64,000 bases of DNA from NCBI GenBank assembly GCA_014155875.1, contig JACEFZ010012579.1, positions 372,001-436,000 on the forward strand. Reading direction: 5' to 3'. The stretch's first letter is position 1, and each line of letters begins with the position of its first letter. This stretch comes from Cepaea nemoralis (taxonomy: Eukaryota > Mollusca > Gastropoda > Stylommatophora > Helicidae). This document shows, one piece after another, positions 31,546-43,259 of the stretch. Position numbers and translations under genes: made by a program. The notes beneath the pieces are model-generated. The model ran no database searches. It was not told the origin of the DNA and saw only the letters and a list, made by a program, of their open reading frames with translations.

Positions 31546-31754
31546 TCTACAAGGGACCTGCTATTTGATGAACAGTCCCGTAGCATTTGGGGTGTTCAAT
31601 GTTAGACCCTCACATATTCTAGGTCATGACATATGATGTTAGGTGACTAGTTCCCTTCCTCGTCGTGTTTCCATCTCAGACAATTACCTGAAAATTCTGT
31701 CTTATTTTAATGCGACTAGGTAGACCCCAGGGCTGTGTTGGTCAAAAAAAAAAT

Positions 31755-31830
31755 CACCCTGCCTCTGCTGGGGTTTGAACCCAGATCACTGTCTTGTAGG
31801 CCAGTATACTGACCATTATGCCACCTTGTA
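31755..31830 (-). mobile_element. tRNA-like SINE head
   Basis: On the minus strand, GGTGGCATAATGGTCAGTAT (A-box-like) is followed by B box GGTTCAAACCC and CAGCAGAGGCAGGGTGA. A short run of A/T follows (AAAAAAAAA on + at 31744-31753). The anticodon arm does not form a normal 7-base loop, so this is a SINE or tRNA pseudogene and not a working tRNA. Confidence 0.5.
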
Positions 31831-31839
31831 GAAAAGCCC

Positions 31840-32395
31840 ACTGACCACTATGATGTTTGTTAGTTATGACACACTGTAAAATATCGAGCATCTTGTGCAC
31901 TTTTTAGTGGTCTAATCTTCTCATAACTGCATGTTATATTCATAAAGTAATTTTCCATGTCTCTCTGTTAAGCCCACGTTTAACGTTAATCAGACAACAT
32001 ATACAGTAAAAATTGTACGTGATAATTCAGTGTAAACATCCGCATGAATGGTGATAGTATTTTATTAAGTAAGAAAAGCATTTCATGGTCTGTCAGCCAA
32101 GCCTAGCTGTCATTAAATCTGTCAAATTTTCTGCTGCTGTTTTCACGTTCAATATGTAAATGAGGTTCCTGTATGTATAAGTAAAACCTGTGAAGTAAAC
32201 TTGTGAAATTCACTTGTACCTTCAGCTGTGACTACCAATCAACCCTGCCACTGGTGTGTGTGCACTAGTTCAGATTTGAGTCTTTAGAAAAAAAAAGACT
32301 TTAATTAATGCCAGTACCACTACCTCTATTGTCCTCTGCTAATGGTTGTGTCATTGCTACTACTAGCAGTGGGAAGTACAGGTGGCTGGCGTCCT
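31840..32395. other. NADK intron sequence, nothing recognised
   Basis: AT-rich, low-repeat sequence with no coding or RNA signal that I can support. Confidence 0.6.
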
Positions 32396-32399
32396 GACA

Positions 32400-33480
32400 G
32401 TGCTATACAAATGTGATCTACAGATGTGTGGTCTATACAAATGTGATCTATAAAATTGTAGGTCTATACAAATGTGGTCTATACAAATTTGGTCTATACA
32501 AATTTCATCCACATAAATGTGGTCTATGAAATGTGATCTGTAAAATGTGGTTTATACAAATGTGGTCTACACAAACATGTCGTCTAAACAAATGTTGTCT
32601 ACACAAAAATGTAACCTACACAAAAATGTAATCTACACAAAAATATGGTCTGTACAAATATAGTCTTTACAATTGTGGTCTCTACAAATGTGGTCTTTAC
32701 AAATGTGGTCTATACAAATGTGATATATACACAAGTAGTCTATACACATGTGATCTATTCAAAAGTAGTCTTCTTCTTCTTCTTCTGCTGCATTCATCCG
32801 GAGTTTTTTTCCCCGGATGTGATTGCGTTGTGCCTGTTTACAGCAGAGCTGCGTTCTTGCGCCGTTAGACCGACACATCCGACTTCTGCAGGCATTTGTT
32901 GACCGGGTTAACCTTCCCAGGCAAAAGTAGTCTATACACATGTGATCTATTCAAATGTGGTCTATTCAAATGTGATGTATACAAATGTGATCTATACACA
33001 TGTGATCTATACAAATGTGATGTATACAAAAGTGGTCTATACAAATGTGGTCTATACAAATGTGATCTATACAAATGTGATCTATACAAATGTGGTCTAT
33101 ACAAATGTGATCTATTCAAAAGTAGTCTATATACATGTGATCTATACACATGTGGTCTATACAAATGTGATCTATTCAAAAGTAGTCTATACACATGTGA
33201 TCTATACAAATGTGATCTATACAAATGTGGTCTATATAAATGTGATCTATACAAATGTGGTCTATAAAATTGTGATCTATACAAATGTGGTCTATACAAA
33301 TTTGGTCTATAGAAAAGTAGTCTATACAAATGTGATCTATACAAATGTGATCTATACAAATGTGATCTATACAAATGTGATGTATACAAAAGTAGTCTAT
33401 ACAAATGTGATCTATACAAATGTGATGTATACAAAAGTAGTCTATACAAATGTGGTCTAAAAAAATGTGTCTGTAAAAAT
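32400..33480 (+). repeat. 15-bp minisatellite in an NADK intron
   Basis: About 60 units of TCTATACAAATGTGR, with G/A alternation at the last bases and TCTATTCAAAAGTAG variants. It opens long shadow frames on both strands because 15 is a multiple of 3. The array is interrupted by a LINE B-tail insertion at 32772-32921. Confidence 0.93.
32772..32921 (-). mobile_element. Short LINE B-tail element inside the 15-bp minisatellite
   Basis: A 150-bp copy in reverse orientation, with TTCTTCTTC on the left and AACCTTCCCAG on the right. It is flanked by CAAAAGTAGTCT at 32760-32771 and 32922-32933. Confidence 0.88.
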
Positions 33481-33570
33481 GCAGGTTTAGCACCCTATGT
33501 CCAGTACAACTGGAGGTGTGTAAAAGTTACTGTGCTTGTACTTACTTGTGGTGTAACTTGAATGTCACAG

Positions 33571-33653
33571 GTGTTGCTGAGTCCAGGCTCGCGGGGCACG
33601 GCGATGGTATCGTTTGATGGGCGAGACAGACAGGAGATTCGCCAAGGAGATAG
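33571..33653 (+). CDS. NADK: NAD kinase, penultimate coding exon
   Basis: An 83-nt exon between acceptor AATGTCACAG and donor GTTAGGT. It follows phase 0 from the previous exon and ends two bases into a Ser codon. It encodes VLLSPGSRGTAMVSFDGRDR followed by QEIRQGD. The MVSFDGRDRQEIRQGD block corresponds to the VSFDGR..QEI..GD segment of animal NADK, part of the C-terminal beta-rich domain that closes over the NAD site. The frame from 30643 continues without a stop across both junctions. Confidence 0.93.
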
Positions 33654-33679
33654 GTTAGGTTTTGTTCACATCTGACACT

Positions 33680-34165
33680 TGACCTGTGCCTAAAATGTTG
33701 TGTGTCTATTGTTGTCTGCCGAGTCCTGCTATGTTCATTCGCTGGCATTGACACTTGACCTGTGCCTAAAATGTTGCGTGTCTATTGTTGTGTGTCTATT
33801 GTTGTCTGCCGAGTCCTGCTACGTTCATTCGCTGGCATTGACACTTGACCTGTGCCTAAAATGTTGCGTGTCTATTGTTGTGTGTCTATTGTTGTCTGCC
33901 GAGTCCTGCTACGTTCATTCGCTGGCATTGACACTTGACCTGTGCCTAAAATGTTGCGTGTCTATTGTTGTGTGTCTATTGTTGTCTGCCAAGTCCTGCT
34001 ATGTTCATTCGCTGGCATTGACACTTGACCTGTGCCTAAAATGTTGCGTGTCTATTGTTGTGTATCTATTGTTGTCTGCCGAGTCCTGCTACGTTCATTC
34101 GCTGGCATTGACACTTGACCTGTGCCTAATGTGTTGCGTGTTTCTGGTAGTCTGCTGAGTCCTGC
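33680..34165 (+). repeat. 90-bp tandem repeat (about 5 copies)
   Basis: Units include CACTTGACCTGTGCCTAAAA, TGTTGCGTGTCTATTGTTGT and GCTACGTTCATTCGCTGGCA. The first unit lacks one internal TGTGTCTATTGTTG. It starts right after the NADK donor at 33654. Confidence 0.9.
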
Positions 34166-34299
34166 TGCTTTAATTCTCTGGCATTGGTGTGAGAACTTGA
34201 CACTGAAGCACATATTTCAAGTGAATGCTACAGACTTTTAGTTTCAAGTGTTACAGAACACTTGTACATATTTCACTATGTATTGTCGGACATATCATG

Positions 34300-34565
34300 T
34301 ATTGCATCTTATATGCCATGCCGATAAGCGTGGGCGGTCATGTTTTGCTATCTCACATGATCACCAGAGTCGTGAATCAGCTCTGTATTCTTGTCTCGAC
34401 CATACTACGTGGCCAAGCCATCCATGTATTTACTTTTCCCCTCAATATTGCCTGTTGACACTAAGTTCTCCAATTTATTTCTTTTCATAATGTGTCCAAA
34501 ATATTATGACTGTCTACGTATAATTTCTCTAATAAATTTACGGTTTTCATTTGTTTCTCGTAGGT
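34300..34565 (-). mobile_element. LINE H-family 3' fragment
   Basis: The segment from CATGCCGATAAGCGTGGGCG to the GATCACCAGAGTCGTGAATC block, and on to about 34560, matches the LINE H 3' region at 51810-52080. Minus-strand coding is decayed. Confidence 0.65.
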
Positions 34566-36035
34566 CTCACCTAGAGATAACAACATTAATAGTACACACA
34601 CCTAGAGAAAACAGCATTAATAGTACACTCACCTAGAGGAAATACCATAATAGTGCTTCATTCACCTAGAAAAAAACAACATAATAGTACACTCACCTAG
34701 AGAAAACAGAATTAATAGTACACTTACCAAGAGAAAACAGCATTAATAGTACACTTAACTAGAGAAAACAGAATTAATAGTACACTTACCTAGAGAAAAC
34801 AGCATTAATAGTACACTCACCTAGAGAAAACAGAATTAATAGTACACTCACCTAGAGAAAACAGAATTAATAGTACACTCACCTAGAGAAAACAGAATTA
34901 ATAGTACACTCACCTAGAGAAAACAGAATTAATAGTACACTCACCTAGAAAAACAGAATTAATAGTACACTTATCTAGAGAAAACAGAATTAATAGAACA
35001 CTCACCTAGAGAAAACTGAAATAATAGTACACTCACCTAGAGAAAACATAATTAATAGTACACTTATCTAGAGAAAACATAATTAATAGTACACTCACCT
35101 AGAGAAAACAGAATTAATAGAACACTCACCTAGAGAAAACATAATTAATAGTACACTCACCTAGAGAAAACATAATTAATAGTACACTCACCTAAAGAAA
35201 ACATAATTAATAGTACACTCACCTAGAGAAAACAGAATTAATAGTACACTCACCTAGAGAAAACAGCATTAATAGTACACTCACCTAGAAAAACAGAATT
35301 AATAGAACACTCACCTAGAGAAAACAGAATTAATAGTACACTCACCTAGAGAAAACATAATTAATAGTACACTTATCTAGAGAAAACATAATTAATAGTA
35401 CTCACCTAGAGAAAACATAATTAATAGAACACTCACCTAGAGAAAACATAATTAATAGTACACTCACCTAGAGAAAACATAATTAATAGTACACTCACCC
35501 AGAGAAAACATAATTAATAGTACACTCACGGAGACAAAACAGAATTAATAGTACACTCACCTAGAGAAAACATAATTAATAGTACACTCACCTAGAGAAA
35601 ACAGCATTAATAGTACACTCACCTAGAGAAAACATAATTAATAGAACACTCACCTAGAGAAAACATAATTAATAGTACACTCACCTAGAGAAAACATAAT
35701 AGTACACTCACCTAAAGAAAACAGCATTAATAGTACACTCACCTAGAGAAAACATAATTAATAGTACACTCACCTAGAGAAAACAGCATTAATAGTACAC
35801 TCACCTAGAGAAAACAGAATTAATAGTACACTTATCTAGAGAAAACAGCATTAATAGTTCACTCACCTAGAGAAAACAACATAATGGTACACTCACCTAG
35901 AGAAAACAGCATTAATAGTACACTCACCTAGAGAAAACAGAATTAATAGTACACTTATCTAGAGAAAACAGCATTAATAGTACACTCACCTAGAGAAAAC
36001 AACATAATGGTACACTCACCTAGAGAAAACAGTGA
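34565..36035 (+). repeat. 31-bp minisatellite, about 47 units
   Basis: Units ACCTAGAGAAAACAGAATTA + ATAGTACACTC. Variants CATAATTAATAG, CAGCATTAATAG and CTTATCTAG are intermixed along the array. There are no unique spacers between units. Confidence 0.95.
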
Positions 36036-36039
36036 CCAT

Positions 36040-36380
36040 GGTTTGATCCTGTGGTGATTGAATCTGACTTGTGATGGTTGTGTCTGAGTTGTAATGGTTG
36101 TGTCCGACTTGTGATGGTTGCATCTGACTTGTGGTGGTTGTGTCTGACCTGTGGTGATTGTGTCTGATCTGTGGTGATTGTAACTGATCTGTGGTGATTG
36201 TAGCTGACCTGTGGTGATTGTAGCTGACCTGTGGTGATTGTAGCTGACCTGTGGTGATTGTGTCTGTTCTGTGGTGATTGTAGCTGACCTGTGGTGATTG
36301 TAGCTGACCTGTGGTGATTGTAGCTGACCTGTTGTGATTGTGTCTGAGTGTCTGACCTGTAGTAATTGTAGCTGACCAAT
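36040..36380 (+). repeat. 20-bp minisatellite
   Basis: Units of TGATTGTAGCTGACCTGTGG with TGTGTCTGACTTG variants at the left. It directly follows the 31-bp array. Confidence 0.9.
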
Positions 36381-36426
36381 GGTAGCAATACAGGTTTGGT
36401 TAACCCTAGAGCTGTACTGGTTCATA

Positions 36427-37728
36427 CGAGGGTGATTCAATAAGTAAGTCACACAGTTATGTTGGATGGCAGGTAAATGTAGTTGGTGTTTTCTACATGT
36501 GTCATTAGGTGACATCAACATTGAACTTTATATTCCCATTCATCAGGTGGCACTAGATGTCTCATGCGCATGCGCAGCACATAAACAAAATCTCGACTGC
36601 ATTTACGGAGTGTACAACCAAACAGTAACTTGCTGTTGTGCATTTTTTGTGGGCAAAAGGACTGCCTGCAAAGGACATTCATAAGGAAATGCTTCCTGTT
36701 TATGCTGACAAATGTTTGTCCCGTAAAGCGGTGCATAGTTGGGTAGAAAAGATTTTCTCAAGGATGCTTTAAAATTGTTGATGAATACTGATCTGGTGCA
36801 TCCTGTTGAGATTGCAACAGAAGCATCCATGCAGTGGGTGAAGGAGATGATTTGAGGTGACAGGCGAGTAACGATAGGGTGCAGTAGGGTGCTCATATGG
36901 TTCAGCATACAGCTTAATGCATAGTCGATTGAAATTTAAGAAAGTGTGCTCAAGGTGAGTATCCAGACAATTGAAGGAGGAACACAAAATGAACCGATTT
37001 GGCCTGTCCTTGCATCATCTCTGTTGATATGAAGATGAAGGAGAAGACATGCTGAACAGGATTCGTACTGGGGACGAATCATGGGTGCATCACTACCAGC
37101 CCAAATCAAAGCGTGCTTCAATGCAATGGAAACATCCTTCTTTGCCTTGTGTCCAAAAATTCAAGGTTACGCCATCTGCAAGGAAGATTATGCTGACAGT
37201 GTTCTGGGATTGTCAAGGAGTGCTTTTAACCAATTTCAAGAAGAAAGGTGACAATGTGAATTCTGAATCGTACTGTGAAGTTCTATCGATGCTTCATGAA
37301 GCAATTCGAAGAAAACGTCCAGGACTGCTGACTTGAGGAGTGTTGCTTCTTTATGACAATGCCAGACCACATACGGCTCGATTAACTCAGGAGAAATTAA
37401 CCAACTAAGGTGAAAAGTTCTGGACTTAGCCCCTAGCGATTTCCACCTTTTTGGTCCTCTGAAAACCCACCTTGGCAGGAGACATTTCGCGAATGATGTC
37501 GAAGTTGAATGTGAAGTAAAAACGTGGTTTAGAAAACAGAGCACGCAGTTCTATGCAGCCGGTTTGGGAGGACTGATAAAACGATGGGATAAGTGCATCA
37601 ATGTTGGTGGAAATTTTGTTGAGAAATAAAGGGACAGTGTATGTATAAAAATAAACTGGTTTCAAGTTGTTATCATATTTAGTTATTTTTCTACAGACAT
37701 TTGTGACCTACTTATTGGCTCCCCCTTG
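36427..37728 (+). mobile_element. mariner transposon, complete ends, dead transposase
   Basis: A 1,302-bp element flanked by TA (36425-36426 and 37729-37730). The left end starts CGAGGGTGATTCAATAAGTA and the inverted right end reads CAAGGGGGAGCCAATAAGTA; both continue RGTCACA, giving imperfect terminal inverted repeats of about 28 bp. The transposase between them is in plus orientation. Confidence 0.9.
36630..37629 (+). pseudogene. mariner transposase pseudogene
   Basis: A DDE/D cut-and-paste transposase spread over several frames. The N-terminal HTH region is recognisable near 36640-36750 (WAKGLPAKDIHKEML, SRKAVHSWVEK). The catalytic core includes the first Asp in RTGDESWVHHYQPKSKRAS (37061 onward), SARKIMLTVFWDCQGVL, the second Asp in LLYDNARPHTARL after a TGA near 37333, and a frame change near 37420 leading to the third Asp in LAPSDFHLFGPL. 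The C-terminus reads RWDKCINVGGNFVEK with TAA at 37627-37629. The D...D34D spacing is that of mariners. At least four frame breaks or stops make it inactive. Confidence 0.9.
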
Positions 37729-37744
37729 TACAAACACCTCAGAA

Positions 37745-38305
37745 TATTGTGGTCAGTGAACTTGTCTACCACTGCAGCATTCATGGAATATTGTGCTATC
37801 AGCAAGCTTGTCTACTACTGCAGCATTCATGGAATATTGTGCTATCAGCAAGCTTGTCTACTACTGCAGCAATCATGGAATATTGTGCTATCAGCAAGCT
37901 TGTCTACTACTGCAGCATTCATGGAATATTGTGCTATCAGCAAGCTTGTCTACTACTGCAGCATGCATGGAATATTGTGCTATCAGCAAGCTTGTCTACT
38001 ACTGCAGCATTCATGGAATATTGTGCTATCAGCAAGCTTGTCTACTACTGCAGCATTCATGGAATATTGTGCTATCAGCAAGCTTGTCTACTACTGCAGC
38101 ATGCATGGAATATTGTGCTATCAGCAAGCTTGTCTACTACTGCAGCATTCATGGAATATTGTGCTATCAGCAAGCTTGTCTACTACTGCAGCATTCATGG
38201 AATATTGTGCTATCAGCAAGCTTGTCTACTACTGCAGCATGCATGGAATATTGTGCTGTCAGCAAGCTTGTCTACCACTGCAGCATTCATGGAATATGTT
38301 GCCAT
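37745..38305 (+). repeat. 46-bp minisatellite just upstream of the last NADK exon
   Basis: About 12 units of CTATCAGCAAGCTTGTCTAC + TACTGCAGCATTCATGGAAT + ATTGTG. It ends 57 bases before the exon and all three plus-strand frames are open through it. It begins directly after the mariner right end. Confidence 0.95.
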
Positions 38306-38361
38306 GTAAATAAAGTTGTTATTGTTTTGCTGACTGTTTGTATATTCTCTGTTGCCCACAG

Positions 38362-38596
38362 TTTGCGGATCACCACAGCATCCTACCCAGTGCCTTCCAT
38401 ATGTGCCGCCGACCAGATAGAAGACTGGTTCGATGGCCTGGCCGTGTGCCTCAACTGGAATCTCCGCCTTCACCAGCGGCCCTTGCAGGTCTCCAGCAGT
38501 GTCACCTCAATTGACTCTCTCGACTCGGAGTCATCATCAAACCATTATTTCCAGACCAACAATGGGGGTGTAGAGAAACCCGCAGACCTTCAGTAA
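38362..38596 (+). CDS. NADK: NAD kinase, last coding exon with stop
   Basis: The acceptor GTTGCCCACAG precedes base 38362, whose single T completes the Ser codon. It encodes LRITTASYPVPSICAADQ, EDWFDGLAVCLNWN and LRLHQRPLQ, then a Ser-rich tail (SSSVTSIDSLDSESSSNHYF) ending at TAA 38594-38596. The ITT.SYP.PSIC...DWF..LA.CL.WN order matches the NADK C-terminus; the Ser-rich tail is the variable part. The reading frame happens to stay open upstream through the 46-bp repeat, but the splice acceptor and homology define the exon. The three visible exons give about 159 codons of a protein usually above 400. Confidence 0.94.
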
Positions 38597-38801
38597 ATAA
38601 ACTTATCGGTCTGGCCAGAGATGGAGGAGGAGAGTGTACTGCGGACATTCAGTCAAATAAACAACTCAATGTGCTGTGTATCTGGCCACAGATTGAGGAG
38701 GAGAGTTTACTGCAGACATTCAATCAAATAAACAATTTAATTTGCTGTGTCTGACCATAGATTGAGGAGGAGAGTTTACTGTGGACTTTCAGTCGAATAA
38801 A
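38596..38801 (+). promoter_or_regulatory. Tandem poly(A) signals in the NADK 3' UTR
   Basis: Four AATAAA hexamers at 38596-38601, 38656-38661, 38727-38732 and 38796-38801. Each sits inside a 60-71-bp repeat unit (GAGGAGGAGAG, TACTG, GACATTCAGTC, AATAAAC). The first overlaps the last base of the stop codon. They are the likely cleavage signals, and their use would give 3' UTRs of different length. Confidence 0.65.
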
Positions 38802-38829
38802 CTATTCAGTGTGCTATGTGTCTGGCCAG

Positions 38830-39170
38830 AAATGGAGGAGATAAAGGCCACCCCCCAGCCATTCTGTTGTCTCCCCTCCCCATTTCTCTACCTCTCCCTA
38901 ACCCCTCCCCCACCTTCATTCTAGCAACTTCTACAACCCACCCCCCACTCACCTCCTTACTCTTTCTACCACTCTTATTTCAGGTAAGAAGGGCCTGTCA
39001 TTCTATCTTTCTAGCCCCCTCCCCTTTTCCTCATTTTCCATCTATTTTTCTGCCATCCCTCTCCACATCTTATTCCTTTTTTTTCTCTCTCTCCCCCCAC
39101 CCCCCATCTTTCCGTCTCTATTCTCTTCCTCCTCATCTTCTGCTCTGGTGTTGCAGTTGAAACATCTCTT
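38830..39170. repeat. C/T-rich low-complexity tract
   Basis: Pyrimidine-rich plus strand (CCCC, CTCC, TTTCTCT). No coding evidence. Confidence 0.7.
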
Positions 39171-41745
39171 TCTGCAAGTTACAGATAATTCTGGGGACAG
39201 TGTTGTCAGAAATCCCTGCCTCATGTGGTCTGTAGTTGAGCCAGGATGTTATGTGGTCGTACAGGTTCGGTGGGTGAGTCTGTGACACAGGGTCTTGTAA
39301 TTGTGTCAGGGTTGACCATGCACAGCTGAGTTTCTGTCAGTAGTGTCACTACTTGATGTGTTCATGTGTTGTAAGTATACTGATTTATGTAGTTATCTGT
39401 CAAACCTGAAAATATCATTTGCATGTGCTATATTATATAATATTACTCCTAATGATAAGTCATTCATGTACTATTGTACTCCAGACGTTGTTGTTCACTG
39501 TTCTTTGAATATGTTGTATATTCAGTTTGTTGCTTTCTGCTCGTGTATGACCTGTAGTGATCTGCAGTGCATCTCGTGAGAGCTCAAGATCCTTGACCCA
39601 TCCCATAGAAAACATCACAGATCAAATCTGCCATGAATCAAAGTGAAGTGAAGCTGGATATGGAAAATCAAAAAAAGAAGAAAAGGTTAGCAAAGCTATC
39701 ACACTTTTTAAGGATGGGAAAGCTGCTAGTTCAGGTTGTATCCCAATAAACTATTAACTGATTGTCTGCCAAACTAAAATTGTGTCCTGACCAAACAGAA
39801 GTTCATTGCAGAAAATGGGAAATAGGGGTGTGTCACAATAATATTGTGAAAATGGTTAAAATTGTAGCAGATATATCAAATTAAAGGAGTTTGTACAAGG
39901 AACATGTTAGTATTGCTACTATTGCCATAGGTTAGAAATATAATAAAAATAATAATATAATTTGTAAAATCATTTGAAATTGAAGAGGTAAAAATTATTT
40001 TAAAAATTGCACTTACCAAGGTGTTATGTATACTCCTCTGATACTAATCCTGTTTAATTTACTGAATAATGATAAACACACCACTTGTCTTCAACAATAT
40101 AATAAGAATTGCTTCTTAAAACCATCTGAAAAGAAGTTTTGCTGCATATTTTGAAGCATGTCTTTTTCACACAAAATTTAGAAAATCATGAAAACATTTG
40201 GCAGATTTATTCTCAATAGGTTGAAAATTAATATATGCACATTTATGTCACTGCATGCTAAAACTTTAGACTCACTACTAATACTACTATCAGAATCTTC
40301 ATTCAAATCAGAGTCACTATCGTCTAAACCATTTCAAACAACAATCTTGCTTATCTGATGTAAGTCTACGAGGTAAAAAAAAATATCAAAACAAACTACT
40401 AAACACTTGTTTTCTACTTTAAAAAATGGATCCTAGCGCTTTGTTTCACACTGGTGGAAGTGAAATCTTTCTGTGTGTAAATTTTAATTTACCAGAGCAC
40501 TAAAAATTGCGGAAAATAAGAGAACTGGAACAAATAATGCACTGTCTATACCCAGCCGACCTATTGGTTCACGGGTGCCAAAACTGTTCCATTGAACCGA
40601 CCTATCGGTTCACGGCAGAAAATAAGTTAAGGTCAATATAAACACCTTATCTGAACCATTGCAAAAATGAATTAACAGTCTTGGAGACTGAAGAAATGCC
40701 AGCATACGGATATGATTATAATACAGAAGCACTGTAGTTTGCCATGTCAAATATCATAAATTGATTTCAGCTGAGCTATGATGAAAAGCATGTTCAGTAA
40801 CTTTTATATGTATATGGGTATGAAGGTTTCCTCAATAAATGCTTGGTAAAAACATTGGTGTCTGGGGGATTGTCAGGACACACAACACACAAATAATGAT
40901 GAGTTGACAAATCTCAATGTTCAGCTTGAACATGTTGGGTTTTAACACGAAGCCTAACCACAATCTGCTACTGGACTCTGTGCAGTGACCTGTGGTCAGT
41001 GCCGTGGCGCACTTCAGGGGTTGTTGATTAGCTTTAGGTTGTTAACGCATGTGGCTTATACTGTGTTTCTTTTGCCTGGCTCGTTGTCTTTATCTTGACA
41101 AGATATTCTATTATGATATTCTTCAGTCATGATCTAGACCGTTGCATTAGAACATGCATCCTCACATTGTCCAGCTTAATTTATACTTGATCGTGAAACA
41201 TAATAAGTATTTGTCTACAAGGGTTAGACCACAGGATTATATTATCAGTTCGCACCACAACACATCGACGCACTTCAAATCCAATTACTTCATGAGACGG
41301 GCTCCTTTCTCTGTTGAATTTCTTACTTTCCTCAAGTTTCATGTATACGTCTTACAATTAATAAACGATCACAGTTCAACTAGCTTCTAAACAAAGGTGG
41401 CACAATTTGTGACCATTGCCTTCCCAAAATGTGGTATGGCTAACTTGAACAACAACCATCGATCGAATGATCACTTAGTCACCTTGGCGGACTTTGTGTC
41501 CTCCTCAGTGACTTCTCAGCGTGCATCATGTTGATCATGATCAGCGTTGTTCACTTGCTTAGGCGTGACTATATTTTATTATGCCATGACTATTTCATTG
41601 AGTCATGGCAGTCAGCACATTTACAACTAGACATTATGTGCCTAATTATATCTGTCAGTTAGTTAATAATTAAAGTGCCCGCAAATTATTATTTGTTTTT
41701 AAATGTGTGTTTTGCTGTTATTCTAGACCACAAGCAACTGATACA
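39171..41745. other. Intergenic, mostly unrecognised; possible LINE trace near 39680-39760
   Basis: AT-rich single-copy sequence. Near 39700 a plus-strand string like LFKDGKAASSGCIPINY resembles the GKAxGxDGIPxE motif of LINE RT linkers but is too decayed to define. Near 40545-40615 the string ACCTATYGGTTCACGG occurs twice. Nothing else is supported. Confidence 0.4.
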
Positions 41746-41947
41746 AATAATGCTCATAGAGTGGTTAATTCTGTCTACAATGTTGTGTTCATAGAATGGT
41801 TAATTCTATCTACAATATTGTGTTCATAGAGTGGTTAATTCTATCTACAATGTCGTGCCCATAGAGTTGTTAATTCTATCTACAATGCCGTCTTCATAGA
41901 GTGGTTAATTCTATCTACAATGTTGTGCTCATAGAGTAGTTATTTCT

Positions 41948-42058
41948 TCTTCTTCTTCGTTCATCCGGAGTTTTTTTTGTGGATGTGATTGCGTTGTGCC
42001 TGTTTACAGCAGAGCTGCGTTCTTGCGCCGTTAGGCCGACACATCCGACTTCTGCGGG
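41948..42058 (-). mobile_element. Short LINE B-tail element (111 bp)
   Basis: Reverse orientation; flanked by AGTAGTTATTTCT at 41935-41947 and 42059-42071. It is shorter than the other copies, starting (element sense) at CCCGCAGAAGTCGG. Confidence 0.87.
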
Positions 42059-42438
42059 AGTAGTTATTTCTATCTACAGTGTCTTGTACATAGGGTGGTT
42101 AATTCTATCTACAATGTCTTGTACATAGGGTGGTTAATTCTATTTACAGTATGTTCATAGAGATGTTAATTCTATTTATAATGTCATGTCCATAGAATGG
42201 TTAATTCTATCTACAAGATTGTGGTGTGTTCATAGAGTAGTTATTTCTGTCTACAATGTCTTGTACATAGGATGGTTAATTCTGTTTACAGTATGTTATC
42301 ATGTCCATAGAATGGTTAATTCTATCTATAAGATTGTATCGTGTTCATAGAGTGGTTCATTCTGTCTACAAGAATGTGTCATGTTCATAGAGTGGTTCAC
42401 TCTATCTACAATGTTGTGTTCATAGAGTTGTTAATTCT

Positions 42439-42943
42439 TCTTCTTCTTCTTCTTCTTCTTCTTCTTCTTCTTCTTCTTCTTCTTCTTCTTCTTCTTCTTC
42501 TTCTTCTTCTTCTTCTTCTTCTTCTTCTTCTTCTTCTTCTTCTTCTTCTTCGTCTGCATTCATCTGGAATGTTTTTTCTGACGTAACTGCGGTGTGTTTC
42601 GTTATGCACCCTTGGGCCAAAACCCTTAGGCCAACACATCCGACTTTAGCTGGCATTTTTCAATCAGGTTAGCCGTCCTGGGGGGACTCTCACTGTTGTG
42701 GTGCCGTCCACATCCCAGCTGGTCAAGTTAGAACAGTCGAAGACTTCACAGTCAGCCCTCAAGGTAAGGTAGGGGCAGAATATGGGCATTTACCGCCATC
42801 CAAGGAGGCTTCCATAATTACAGAGCCGGCACATCGCTCTGGTACAGGGCTCACCCAAGGAATTGCCACGTCCTGCTCATGGTTGCTTTAATTTCTCACT
42901 TCCATGTATTGGGTATTTCATTCGCCACTGGCCGCTCCCCACA
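42439..42943 (-). mobile_element. Longer LINE B-family 3' tail (505 bp) with expanded (TTC)n
   Basis: Matches about 390 bp of the LINE B 3' UTR (GCCCTCAAGG...GGGGCAGA, CCATCCAAGGAGGCTTCCAT, GGGCTCACCCAAGGAAT) at lower identity, so it is an older copy. The (TTC)n tail is expanded to about 38 units (42436-42551). Flanks read AGTTGTTAATTCT and AGTGGTTAATTCT, but the host array repeats that string, so the duplication is not decisive. Confidence 0.8.
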
Positions 42944-43259
42944 AGTGGTTAATTCTATTTACAATGTTGTGTTCATATATTGGTTAATTTTATCGACAAT
43001 GTCGTGTTCATACAGTGGTTAATTCTATCTACAAGATTGTGTCGTGTTCATAGAATGGTTCATTCTATCTACAATGTCATGTAAGAGTGGTTAATTCTAT
43101 CTATAATGCCGTGTTCATAAAGAGAGGGGTTAATTGTATCATGGAGAGAACTAAAGTGTTAACACAGAACCACCAATGTGAAGCTCAAGAAGAGAACTAG
43201 ACAAATCCTAGTGAACCGGGAGTTGAGCAAGAGACACTGGCACTGTGTTGATTGAGAGT

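Larger units (their letters stand above)
41750..43140 (+). repeat. About 35-bp minisatellite, interrupted by two LINE B-family tails
   Basis: Units of CATAGAGTGGTTAATTCTAT + CTACAATGTTGTGTT, irregular in length. Insertions at 41948-42058 and 42439-42943 split it. Confidence 0.88.

Noticed and set aside
32865..33493. Long frames on both strands in the 15-bp repeat
   Set aside because: A repeat length divisible by 3 without stops gives shadows; the peptides are pure repeats.
34565..36035. Array that could be mistaken for a CRISPR array
   Set aside because: Units are contiguous 31-bp repeats with no unique spacers, in a eukaryotic gene region. It is a minisatellite.
37726..38596. Three overlapping long plus-strand frames before the last NADK exon
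   Set aside because: They are the 46-bp minisatellite read in three frames. Only the part after 38361 is supported as coding by splice site and homology.
42341..42656. Poly-Leu, poly-Arg and poly-Glu frames
   Set aside because: They come from the expanded (TTC)n tail of a LINE B fragment.
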